Origin: DATGPD01 sp031423015
Lineage (GTDB): Bacteria > Planctomycetota > UBA1135 > UBA2386
Length of the DNA stretch: 64,000 bases
Reading direction: 5' to 3'
Assembly (NCBI GenBank): GCA_031423015.1
Contig: JANPER010000039.1
Span: forward strand, 30,270 to 94,269
Shown here: piece by piece, positions 32,203-40,031 of the stretch
Layout: every line of letters starts with the position of its first letter
Numbering within the stretch: the stretch's first letter is position 1
Program-made: the position numbers and the translations under genes
Notes under the pieces: model-generated
What the model was told of the DNA's origin: nothing
Seen by the model: the letters and a program-made list of their open reading frames with translations, nothing else
Databases searched by the model: none

Positions 32203-32520
32203 TCACCCGATCAACTCGATCCCTTCCTGCGCGATCGCGAAGAACACGCACGCCTCCCCCTCGAGCGCCACCGGGTGGTGCGACGTGCCGTCCTCGTAGC
32301 GCACGAACTCGCCAGCGCGATGCTCGCCGCCCTCGTCGCGGTAGCCGCCCTGCAGGATCAGCAGCTCCTCGGCGCCCTTGTGCTTGTGCCGCGGATAGCT
32401 GCAACCGGGCTCCATCTTGATCATCACGGCCGCGTGGCCCTTGGCGCGGTCGCTGGAATAGAAGTGGATCGACACGCCGCGGTAGCGCGTCGCTTGGAAC
32501 GGGATGCGGTTGAGATCCAT
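32203..32520 (-). CDS. ChrR-like cupin protein
   Basis: 105-aa single-domain cupin. The first cupin motif is PGCSYPRHKHKGAEELLILQ (metal-type His and Glu residues) and the second includes GEFVRYEDGTSHHPVALEG. This is close to the cupin of ChrR, the zinc anti-sigma factor of the photooxidative stress sigma factor RpoE, but the N-terminal anti-sigma domain is absent and no sigma gene is adjacent. It may be a metal-dependent enzyme or sensor. The start is the ATG at 32520; the gene is divergent from the PTPS-like gene with ~90 nt between them. Confidence 0.82.
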   Translation of the reverse strand: MDLNRIPFQATRYRGVSIHFYSSDRAKGHAAVMIKMEPGCSYPRHKHKGAEELLILQGGYRDEGGEHRAGEFVRYEDGTSHHPVALEGEACVFFAIAQEGIELIG

Positions 32521-32607
32521 GGCCACGGCGCGGCTATTGTGCCGATCCTTCGCCTGCCTTCGCAGGAACTCTTGTCTGCCGTTGTCTGAGACGCCTGAGA
32601 TTGCCCG

Positions 32608-33105
32608 ATGGAGACCTGGTCGATCCGCATCCACAAGGACTACCTGAAGTTCAGCGCTGCGCACTTCTTGATCTTCCCCGACGGCACGGCGGAGCGGCTG
32701 CACGGCCACAACTACAAAGTGTACGTCGAGGTGCGCGGCCCGCTGGACGCGCACGGCTTGGTGATGAACTTCAAGGAGATCAAGCCGATGGTGCGCCAGT
32801 TAGTGGACGAACTCGACGAGCATCTGCTGATCCCGGGCCAGCACAAGGAACTGCGCGCAACGCGCGGTGAGGACGGCAGCACCACGATCCGCTACCGCGA
32901 GCGCCGCTACACGGTGCCGAGCGACGAGGTGATCGTGCTGCCGATCACCAACAGCAGCGCCGAGAACCTCGCGGCCTATGTCGGCCGCGAGTTGCTGAAG
33001 CGCCTGCACGGCAAGTACCCCGGCATCAAGCCCGACGACCACGAGGTCGGCGTCGAGGAGACCACGGGCCAGTGCGGGATCTTCCGCTGGAGTGCCGACC
33101 GATGA
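32608..33105 (+). CDS. 6-pyruvoyl-tetrahydropterin synthase / QueD family protein
   Basis: 165-aa T-fold enzyme. Zinc-binding histidines are visible in FSAAHFL and in LHGHNYKVYVEV, followed by DAHGLVMNFKEIK and ELDEHLLIP, and the late EETTGQCG block. Such enzymes convert dihydroneopterin triphosphate towards tetrahydropterin or the queuosine precursor carboxytetrahydropterin. The cysteine used by classical PTPS is not evident in the expected place, so the exact reaction is uncertain. The 3' end overlaps the kinase gene by 14 nt. Confidence 0.82.
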   Translation: METWSIRIHKDYLKFSAAHFLIFPDGTAERLHGHNYKVYVEVRGPLDAHGLVMNFKEIKPMVRQLVDELDEHLLIPGQHKELRATRGEDGSTTIRYRERRYTVPSDEVIVLPITNSSAENLAAYVGRELLKRLHGKYPGIKPDDHEVGVEETTGQCGIFRWSADR

Positions 33106-35656
33106 GGTGGCGGTGACCGACACGCAGCCGCGCACCGGGCAGTCCGAAGGCATCGTGCCGGGCAGTCGGTTCGGTGAGTACCGCATCGTGCGTGAACTCG
33201 GGCGCGGCGGCATGGGCATCGTCTACCTGGCTGAGCAAGAACACCTCGGCCGTCGCGTCGCGCTCAAGCTGCTGGCGGCGCGGCATGCGGCCAGCGAAAA
33301 GGCACTCGAACGCTTCGAGCGCGAGGTACGCGCGGTGGCGCGCCTCAGCGATCCCAACATCGTCGCGATCTACGACGTCGGGCGCGTCGAGGGGCAGCCG
33401 TTCTTCACCATGGAGTATGTCGAAGGACGCACGCTGCACGACCTGCTGCACGATCTGCGGCAGGGGCGGCGCGCCCCGGAGAGTCTGCGCGGCAGCGATC
33501 TTGTCGACACCGCGCTCGGCGTCACGTGGCCGGAGTCGCTGCGGCAGAACTGGATCGACGCGACCTGCTACGTGGTGTCGCACATGGCGGATGCGCTGTC
33601 GCATGTGCATGCGCAGGGCATCGTGCATCGCGACGTGAAGCCCAAGAACATCCTGCTGTCGCGCGACGGCCGCGTGCTGCTGTTCGACTTCGGCGTAGCG
33701 CGCGTCGACACCGAGGCCGCGATGACGGTGTCTGGCGAGTTCGTCGGCACGCCGTTCTACGTGTCGCCCGAGCAGGTCGACCCGCCCGACAACGGCGTCG
33801 ACGAACGCACGGACATCTACTCGCTCGGCGTCACGCTGTACGAGGCGCTGACGCTGGAAGTGCCATTCGAGGGCGAGTCGCCGCAGCAGATCTTCAAGCG
33901 CATCACCCAGCGAGAGCCCAAGTCGATCCGGCAACTCAACTCGCAGGTGCCACGCGACCTGCAGACGGTGTGCGCCATGGCGATGGCGCGCGAGCGCGGA
34001 CGCCGCTACCAGAGTGCTGCTGACTTTGCCGCCGACCTGCGGCGCTTCATGGAACTGAAGCCGGTGTTCGCGCGGCCGCTCGGTCCGTTCGGGCGGGTGA
34101 CGCTTTGGATGCGGCGCAAGCCCACGGTGGCGGCGTTGGTGGTATCGAGCGTGATACTCTTTCTCTTGGTTGCCTTGAACTGGCAGCAGCGCAGCGTGAT
34201 CAACGCTGAGCGCACGGCGAACGCGTTGGCCGCGTTCCGCGCCGCGCTGGTCTTGCAGCAGCAGGGGCGAATCCCCGAAGCCATCACCGAGTTGCAGCAC
34301 GCGCGCGATGGTGGCTACGACGCAGTCGCGGTGGCCGTGGCGATGGTGGAGACCCTGGAGGCCGGCGGTGACGACGCGAGCGCGCTGCGCGAGCTGAACA
34401 GCTTGCGCGGGCGCCAAGGCCTCGGCGTGCATGCCGGCAAAGTGAAGCTCCTCGCCGGCGATCTCGGCGTCGAGCGGTTGCGATCCTGGGATGCGGGCCT
34501 CGAGTTGGTGCGGCAAGCCAGCGACAGTGGCGAACTCAGCGCCGCCGACGCGTGCTACGCGCAGGCGTTGCTGGCCGTCGACGCCGAGAAGGCGCTCGTT
34601 GCCTTGGAGCAAACGTTGGCGTTGCACCAAGGCCACGTGCGGGCGCGCGCGTCGTATGGACCGACCCTGCTGAGCCTCGGCCGCCGCGACGAGGCCGCGC
34701 GCTACGCCGAGCGCATGAAGGCTGCCCAGCCCGACGACCCCTGTGCGCTGCTGTTCTCGATGTTGACGTATGCATTGCTCGGCGACACCAAGCGCGCGTC
34801 GGCCGACTTCGAGCAGGCGAGGCGTTGCCTCGGACCGCAGGCCGAGGAGCCGCTCGTGGCGTGGGCCAAGCACGTGGCGGTGGCGAGCCTCGGTTCGCAG
34901 GCGCTGTTGCATTGGGTGCTACGGCGTCAGGCGTTTCAATCGGGCGAGGGCCCGATCGATCCAGCCCGCGTGTTGGTGGCGATCTCGGAGTTGATGGCGG
35001 GCCTCAAGTACAGCGACGCCGCCGGCGGCGCGCGCGCGGTGCATTTTCGCTTGCCTCCAGCCGTGGCGCGCGGCTACGCCGGATTGGTGCAGGCTTTCTC
35101 GGCGCGCGGGATCGCGCCGTTGTCGGGCCGCGATCTCGAGGCGGTGCTCGAGCTGCTCGACGACGCTCTCGAGGTGCATCCAGACGGCCTGCGGTTTGTC
35201 TTGCGCGCGATCTTGGGACAACGGACGCGCGGCAGCGCCCAGCAGTTCGCCGACCTGGATCGGGCGGCGGGATCTTCGAGCATGGTGGCCGTCGCACGGG
35301 TCGCACTGTTCGAGATGCTGCGCGTGCAGATGGCCGCGTTGCGCGGACAGGGTTTTCCGACCCTTCGCAAGCCGGGGCCCACGGAGGCGACGGCGGGCCG
35401 GCCGGCGCACAGCGTCGAGCCCAAGGCGCTGTGCGACTTCCTGCGGCGCTTGGTGTCTGTCGACAGCATCGAGCCCGACGCGTATCCGCTGCTGCTGGAC
35501 GCCGCCGTCGTCGCGAGCGAGCCGTTGTTGGTGCTCGAACTCGCGTTGCGCTGGCGGCGCGAGAGCCCGCAGACGCTGCCCGTCCACGGGCTGACGCAGT
35601 GGCTGCCAGCGGCCGACAGCGAGCGTGTCATGCGGCAGATCTCGCCGCCGCGCTAG
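33092..35656 (+). CDS. Transmembrane Ser/Thr protein kinase with C-terminal repeat region
   Basis: 854 aa beginning at a GTG inside the PTPS-like gene. Kinase domain residues ~27-325: glycine loop ELGRGGMGIVYLAEQ, catalytic HRDVKPKNILL (His179, Asp181), DFGVARV, activation segment GTPFYVSPEQ and DIYSLGVTLYEAL. An unusual ~30-residue insert sits between the hinge and the catalytic loop. One membrane helix follows (VAALVVSSVILFLLVALNW, ~345-365). The remaining ~490 residues are helical, TPR-like (IPEAITELQHARDGGYD, LLSLGRRDEAARYAERMKA), outside the membrane. It is a PknB-type Hanks kinase; signal and substrates unknown. Confidence 0.92.
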   Translation: MPTDEVAVTDTQPRTGQSEGIVPGSRFGEYRIVRELGRGGMGIVYLAEQEHLGRRVALKLLAARHAASEKALERFEREVRAVARLSDPNIVAIYDVGRVEGQPFFTMEYVEGRTLHDLLHDLRQGRRAPESLRGSDLVDTALGVTWPESLRQNWIDATCYVVSHMADALSHVHAQGIVHRDVKPKNILLSRDGRVLLFDFGVARVDTEAAMTVSGEFVGTPFYVSPEQVDPPDNGVDERTDIYSLGVTLYEALTLEVPFEGESPQQIFKRITQREPKSIRQLNSQVPRDLQTVCAMAMARERGRRYQSAADFAADLRRFMELKPVFARPLGPFGRVTLWMRRKPTVAALVVSSVILFLLVALNWQQRSVINAERTANALAAFRAALVLQQQGRIPEAITELQHARDGGYDAVAVAVAMVETLEAGGDDASALRELNSLRGRQGLGVHAGKVKLLAGDLGVERLRSWDAGLELVRQASDSGELSAADACYAQALLAVDAEKALVALEQTLALHQGHVRARASYGPTLLSLGRRDEAARYAERMKAAQPDDPCALLFSMLTYALLGDTKRASADFEQARRCLGPQAEEPLVAWAKHVAVASLGSQALLHWVLRRQAFQSGEGPIDPARVLVAISELMAGLKYSDAAGGARAVHFRLPPAVARGYAGLVQAFSARGIAPLSGRDLEAVLELLDDALEVHPDGLRFVLRAILGQRTRGSAQQFADLDRAAGSSSMVAVARVALFEMLRVQMAALRGQGFPTLRKPGPTEATAGRPAHSVEPKALCDFLRRLVSVDSIEPDAYPLLLDAAVVASEPLLVLELALRWRRESPQTLPVHGLTQWLPAADSERVMRQISPPR

Positions 35657-35694
35657 TGATGCGGCAGAGACCTCAGTGATGCGGCAGAGACCTC
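35655..35694. repeat. Tandem 20-bp duplication after the kinase stop
   Basis: AGTGATGCGGCAGAGACCTC occurs twice head to tail (35655-35674, 35675-35694). The first copy begins inside the TAG stop, and a partial third version (CATGCGGCAGATCTC) is present at about 35629-35643 inside the gene end. A slippage-type duplication. Confidence 0.88.
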
Positions 35695-35899
35695 GGGATT
35701 CCCCGGGGTCAGCGAGCGACTTCGCACGCCATCGCCGGTGTGCCGCAAGGCGGTGACCTCAGCCACAGTTTTTCGCTTCGCCTACGGAACAAGGTGTCGC
35801 GACCCCGCCGTCTCATGGTTGGCAGGCGGACGGCCTGCACTTGTTCTCCGACAAGTCGAACATCTGCGCGACTCTCGCGAGGCCGTGGTTGGCACGTCT

Positions 35900-36079
35900 C
35901 AGAGGGGTCTTCGACGAAGGGTGCTTCGGCACCCGGTGCCAGGGTCGGGTGCGACCGACCAAGTCGTGGTCTCGTGAGGGTCTCACGCAAGTGCTCGTGT
36001 CTGTTTGTGCGGTGTGCGAGCCGCACAAAGCGTCTTAGCGGGGCGCGCCGACCATGCCGGCGTTGCCCCGCATTTTTTT
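35900..36079 (+). ncRNA. Hairpin-rich segment, candidate structured RNA
   Basis: Within 180 nt there are several consecutive strong stems: GGGTGC-TTCG-GCACCC (35919-35934, a UUCG-capped hairpin), GGTCG-GGTG-CGACC (about 35943-35956), CGTGAG-GGT-CTCACG (about 35973-35987), TTTGTGCGG with CCGCACAAA (36004-36029) and a terminator stem with a T7 run (36038-36079). No conserved core of RNase P, tmRNA, SRP or 6S RNA was recognised. No protein-coding pattern is evident. It could be the 3' untranslated end of the kinase transcript or an independent small RNA. Confidence 0.4.
36038..36079 (+). terminator. Rho-independent terminator
   Basis: GCGGGGC (36038-36044) pairs with GCCCCGC (36065-36071); inside, CGCCG pairs with CGGCG. 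The stem is followed by A and seven T residues (36073-36079). This is the clearest intrinsic terminator in the window, reading plus-strand transcription from the kinase or the hairpin cluster. Confidence 0.8.
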
Positions 36080-36471
36080 GTCACGATGTTGTGACGGAGA
36101 CAACCGCTCGGTCGCCGAGCCAGCTTCTCGCGCAGGCCGCGCGATCAGGGCAGGTTGACCTGCGCCATGTCGGCTGCGAGATCGTCGCCGCGCGTCAGGA
36201 TGACGAACACGGCGCGACCGATCGGTGGAGCCGACATCTCGCCTTGCGCGCCGATCGAATCCGTGTTCCGCGACGTGTGGCCCTCGACGCGTGGGGCCGT
36301 GCCCACGGTGTCGCAGCGGCGCGTGTCGTGGTCTGCACCACGCAGTCTTGTCGTCACCCGAGTCATTGACGCCTGGTTAGTGTGCTCGCGCCTCCGAGTT
36401 TCGCGTGGCCAGTCGAGAATCCCGATGCGAGGCTGCCGAGGCTCCGACCTACGCAAACACGCCTGACTCGC
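36080..36471. other. Intergenic; possible relic of a secreted-protein C-terminus
   Basis: No complete gene is seen. On the minus strand 36145-36290 reads IGAQGEMSAPPIGRAVFVIL then TRGDDLAADMAQVNLP and a stop. The composition resembles the last beta strands of a secreted protein but has no start or upstream domain; it may be a relic or chance. Confidence 0.25.
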
Positions 36472-37809
36472 CTACGCGAGCACTGGCCGCGCCGGCTGTC
36501 CTGACTTGGCGATTGCACCGATGTGTCGGTGCACTTCCATCGCCCGCGCGATGCACTGATCGCTGTTGTGGTACTCGTAGCGCCCGAAGCGGCCGAACGT
36601 GACGTAGCCCGAGTTGTCGAACCAGGCGCGCACGCGGCCGATGCGCGCGGCGAACTCCAGGTTCTGATCGATGTAGGCAAAACGGTGATGCGCCCAGTCG
36701 GTCATTACCACACGGTCGCGCGCGAACAGGCCGCAGCGGCTGAGGTGGTCGACCAAGTCGTCGACGAAGGCCTGCGACGGGGTGATGTCGCCGCGGTGCG
36801 TCACCTCGGCCATGAACGAGGCGTGCCCCGGCGGCGCGTTGTTCGGCGAGTAGTTCGAGAAGTAGGTGACGCGGTTGGCGAGGCCCTGCGCCTCGAACGG
36901 CAAGTAGATCCAGGAGTACGGCGGGATCGGCGCGTCGACCTGCACGCCGATGATCACGTTCAGCAACGAGATCGGCACGAGCGCGCGGATGTCGGCGCGG
37001 ATCGCGTCGGGGATGCCCTCGATGCACGACTCGATGATCGGCAGCGGCACGGTGTTGACTACGAGGTCGAAGTCTTCGCCGTTCACCGCGAAGCGATCGC
37101 CGACGCGGCGCACGCTCTCCGCCGCCGTGCCGGTGCGCAGCGTGAAGCCGCCGTTCGCCACCGTGCCGCGCACCAGCGCCTCGAAGCCGCCGTGCTTGGG
37201 AAACCAGAACACCGACTGATGCGAGTAGCCCTGCGTGTCGAGTCCAACCGCCGAGCTGAGTACGTCGCGCAGCGGCGCTTCGGGCACCCGGCCGGCGACC
37301 CACGCCGAACTCATGGTCGACAGATCGCAGTCCCAGATCTTCTCGTTGTAGGGGAACATGAAGTGGCGCGCGAAGCCGTCGCCCATGCGCCACAAGATCC
37401 AGTCCTTGAAGTTGGTCGGGCACGGCGCGCCGCCCTTGCGCTGCACGTAGGCGTCGATGTAGCCCTCGAGGCAGTCGACGGTCGCCGCCTTGGTGAGGTG
37501 GCCGACGCCGTTCTCGAATGGGTACGGCACGAAGCGGTCGTGCCACAGAATCCGCGTCTGCCGCTCGATCTCGCACAGCGCAGCATCGCCGCCGCAGCGC
37601 GCCTTCTGCCAGGCCAGCACTGCCTTGTCCTTGCTGAACAAGATGTGGCCGCCGGCCTCGTCCCAGGTGAAGCCCTGGGTTTGACGCGAGCGGCACAGGC
37701 CGCCAGCGCGGTCGGACTTCTCCAACACGACGACGGCGTGGCCATCGGCGGCGAGCAAGCGAGCGAGAGTCACGCCGGAGATGCCGGCGCCGAGGATGCA
37801 GATCTTCAA
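36472..37809 (-). CDS. FAD-dependent amine-oxidase / UDP-galactopyranose-mutase-like protein
   Basis: 445-aa flavoprotein. The N-terminal Rossmann motif is ICILGAGISGVTLARLLAAD, followed by VLEKSDRAGGLCRS and the substrate-region phrase FTWDEAGGHILFS. Middle motifs are ENGVGHLTKAATVDCLEGYI, FPYNEKIWDCDLSTMSSAWV and WFPKHGGFEALV. These are shared by protoporphyrinogen-oxidase-like and UDP-galactopyranose-mutase-like proteins found in polysaccharide loci. The true substrate cannot be told. A TTG at 37809 is chosen as the start because the dinucleotide-binding strand begins directly after it; no ATG lies nearby. Divergent from the MFS gene. Confidence 0.8.
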   Translation of the reverse strand: MKICILGAGISGVTLARLLAADGHAVVVLEKSDRAGGLCRSRQTQGFTWDEAGGHILFSKDKAVLAWQKARCGGDAALCEIERQTRILWHDRFVPYPFENGVGHLTKAATVDCLEGYIDAYVQRKGGAPCPTNFKDWILWRMGDGFARHFMFPYNEKIWDCDLSTMSSAWVAGRVPEAPLRDVLSSAVGLDTQGYSHQSVFWFPKHGGFEALVRGTVANGGFTLRTGTAAESVRRVGDRFAVNGEDFDLVVNTVPLPIIESCIEGIPDAIRADIRALVPISLLNVIIGVQVDAPIPPYSWIYLPFEAQGLANRVTYFSNYSPNNAPPGHASFMAEVTHRGDITPSQAFVDDLVDHLSRCGLFARDRVVMTDWAHHRFAYIDQNLEFAARIGRVRAWFDNSGYVTFGRFGRYEYHNSDQCIARAMEVHRHIGAIAKSGQPARPVLA

Positions 37810-37991
37810 GAGGAGCGTATGGAGGGCGCCGAAGGATAGCTCAGGCCTTGGCAGGTCATCGGCTGACTCCGATGAAAGTGTCGCCGAGAAGTAGATGCCT
37901 GTGAGTTGGTTGGTTCTCTGTTGGCGGCGGCTCGGGAACGCAAACGCGTACGCGAGCGCTACCGCACCCTCGCTAAGATCCCCGCCCCTGC

Positions 37992-39155
37992 ATGGCCGCA
38001 TCCAACGAGCGACAGCGCGAACGATGGGCCGTGCTGGCGCTGACGCTCGGCGCGTTTGCCATGGCGCTGAACAGTCAGGTGCTGGCGGCGCTGCTGCCCT
38101 TCGTGCCCCTGGAGTTCGCGCCCGACAAGGCTGCCAAGGGCACCTTGGCGGCGACCGCGGGCTTTGCCGGCGCGATCGGCGCGCTGCTGCTGGGGCCCTG
38201 GGTCGATCGCGTTGGCCGCCGCCCGCCGATCTTGTTGGGCATGGCGGTGTTCACCGTGGCGAGCCTGCTGCACTTGCTGGCCTCGACCGCCAATCAGCTG
38301 CTGGCGGCGCGCGCCATCGCCGGCTTCGCGGTGGGCGTCGCCTACACCGGCGCGTCGGCCGCGGTGGCCGACCTGGTGCCGTACGAACGTCGCGGCGCGG
38401 CGATGGGGGTGTTCAACTCGGGCATTTTCTTGGCGACGCCGATCGGGCTGCCGCTCGCGAACGCGTGCGCCCTCGCCGGCTCGTGGCGCGCGATCTTCGC
38501 GGTGCAGGCAGTGCTCGGCGTGCTCACCGTTTTCGTGGTGGCGCGCGTGCTGCCGCGTGGCTTTGGCCGCACCTCGGTGCGCACGTCGCAGGGGACGCTG
38601 CTGCGCCAGCCGATGGTGTTGCCGACGCTGCTCGCGGTGTTGCTCGCCACCGGCGGCTTCTTTTCGTTCGTGCAGTTCGTCGGCGAGTGGCTCGACGAGA
38701 CGCGCATCGTCGTCAAGCGGCAGCAAGCCTGGCTGTGGATCGGCCTGGGCCTCTGTTCGGCGCTCGGCAGCATTCTGCTGGGTCGCTTCGTCGACCGACT
38801 GGGCAAGCGAAGGTTCGTGCTTTGGTCGACCGCCGCGCTCGCGGTGCTGCTCGGCGCCATGGCCCTGGTGCGCGACCTGCCAACCCTGTTGGCCGTCGGT
38901 CTGCCGATGACGTTCGTGGCCGCCGCGCGCACCAGCGCGTTCCAAGCGTTGGCGTCGGAGTTGGTCGGTTCGACGATGCGCGGCACGCTCATGGGTGCGC
39001 GCAGCGCCGCGGTGCAGCTTGGCCAGGGCGTGTTCCTGCAGGTCGGCGGCGCGGTCTACGCCGCGCACGGCTTCGGCGGGTTCTTGTGGCTCTCGGTGGC
39101 GGCGGTGGCGCTGTCGTACCTGCTCATCGGTGTGTTCGTCCGCGACCAGACGTAG
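37992..39155 (+). CDS. Major facilitator superfamily transporter
   Basis: 387 aa with twelve predicted helices, DHA1-like. The motif A loop appears as GPWVDRVGRRPPILLGMA between helices 2 and 3 and again as GRFVDRLGKRRFVL between helices 8 and 9. Helix 5 has a motif-C-like stretch (FNSGIFLATPIGLPLAN). Likely a drug or metabolite exporter driven by protons; the substrate is unknown. The ATG at 37992 is followed by a short charged tail before helix 1. Unlike the fragment at 31613 this gene is intact. Confidence 0.9.
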   Translation: MAASNERQRERWAVLALTLGAFAMALNSQVLAALLPFVPLEFAPDKAAKGTLAATAGFAGAIGALLLGPWVDRVGRRPPILLGMAVFTVASLLHLLASTANQLLAARAIAGFAVGVAYTGASAAVADLVPYERRGAAMGVFNSGIFLATPIGLPLANACALAGSWRAIFAVQAVLGVLTVFVVARVLPRGFGRTSVRTSQGTLLRQPMVLPTLLAVLLATGGFFSFVQFVGEWLDETRIVVKRQQAWLWIGLGLCSALGSILLGRFVDRLGKRRFVLWSTAALAVLLGAMALVRDLPTLLAVGLPMTFVAAARTSAFQALASELVGSTMRGTLMGARSAAVQLGQGVFLQVGGAVYAAHGFGGFLWLSVAAVALSYLLIGVFVRDQT

Positions 39156-39204
39156 ATCTTGGCAAGCGCTCGACACGCTCGCCCTCAACGCTGACCATCG
39201 TGGC

Positions 39205-40011
39205 ATGACGTCCCCGAGCCGTTCGTTCGACCAGGCCTACCGGTCGCTCGACGCTGGCGATTTCGCCGCCGCGCGCCGCCACGCACAGGCCGGGCTCGCG
39301 GCGTGCCGTCGCGCGCGCGCGCCGGCGATCGAGACCGTGCCGGGGCTCTACGTGCTGGCGGCGGTGCATGCGGAGCTGGTGGAGGACGACGAGGCGCTGG
39401 CCCTGCTGGCGCAGCTCGCGGCGCTCACACAGGACCACGATGACGCCGCGTACCTCGAAGCCAAGCTGCGCCTGTCGCGCTGGGAGTTCGCCGCGGCTGA
39501 CCGCTTGCTGGCGCGCTGGCCCGAGGCCGATGCCGACGCCGCGGTGCTCCACCTGCGCGCGGTGTCGCGCGAGTTGCAGGGCAAGCAAGACGACGCCGAC
39601 CACCTTTACCAGTTGGCGGCCGCGCGCGACCCCGAGGTTTTCAAGGCGCCGGTACGGATCAGCGACGACGACGTGCACGCCCTGTTGAACGAGACCATCG
39701 CGCTCCTGCCGCCGCAGGTCGTCGCGTCGTTCGCCAACCTCAGCGTCGACCTTCTGCCGGTGCCCGACGCCGCGCTGCACCGCGAACTCGACCCCGAGAT
39801 CCTCGGCCTGTACGCCGGAACCCCAATCGGCGAGGTCGAGGGCTACGCGTTCGGCCTGCCCGCGCGCATCTACATCTTCAAGCGCAACCTCGAGCGCATC
39901 GCGGCCGATCGCGACGAGCTGATCGAACAGCTCCGCATCACCCTGCTGCACGAGATCGGCCACCACCTCGGCTTGGATGAGGACGATCTCGAAGCGCGCG
40001 GCTTGGGTTGA
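39205..40011 (+). CDS. TPR-like protein with C-terminal zincin metallopeptidase domain
   Basis: 268 aa. The first ~145 residues are helical and repeat-like (YRSLDAGDFAAARRHAQAGL, LSRWEFAAADRLLARWPEAD). The last ~110 residues match the small 'metallopeptidase family' zincin: LLPPQVVASFANLSVDLLPV, PEILGLYAGTPI, and the zinc motif LLHEIGHHLGLDEDDLEARG (His249, Glu250, His253). Stand-alone members are ~120 aa, so the N-terminal repeat part is an added module. The start ATG at 39205 lies 49 nt after the MFS stop. Confidence 0.85.
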   Translation: MTSPSRSFDQAYRSLDAGDFAAARRHAQAGLAACRRARAPAIETVPGLYVLAAVHAELVEDDEALALLAQLAALTQDHDDAAYLEAKLRLSRWEFAAADRLLARWPEADADAAVLHLRAVSRELQGKQDDADHLYQLAAARDPEVFKAPVRISDDDVHALLNETIALLPPQVVASFANLSVDLLPVPDAALHRELDPEILGLYAGTPIGEVEGYAFGLPARIYIFKRNLERIAADRDELIEQLRITLLHEIGHHLGLDEDDLEARGLG

Positions 40012-40031
40012 GCGTGGAGCCCAGCCCCGGC

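Noticed and set aside
33026..34912. 628-codon minus-strand open frame
   Set aside because: Antisense to the Ser/Thr kinase, which carries all kinase motifs in order.
35700..36079. Known RNA gene (RNase P, tmRNA, 6S, SRP)
   Set aside because: None of the conserved core strings, such as the RNase P P4 region, the tmRNA tag and acceptor, or the SRP tetraloop region, could be found on either strand.
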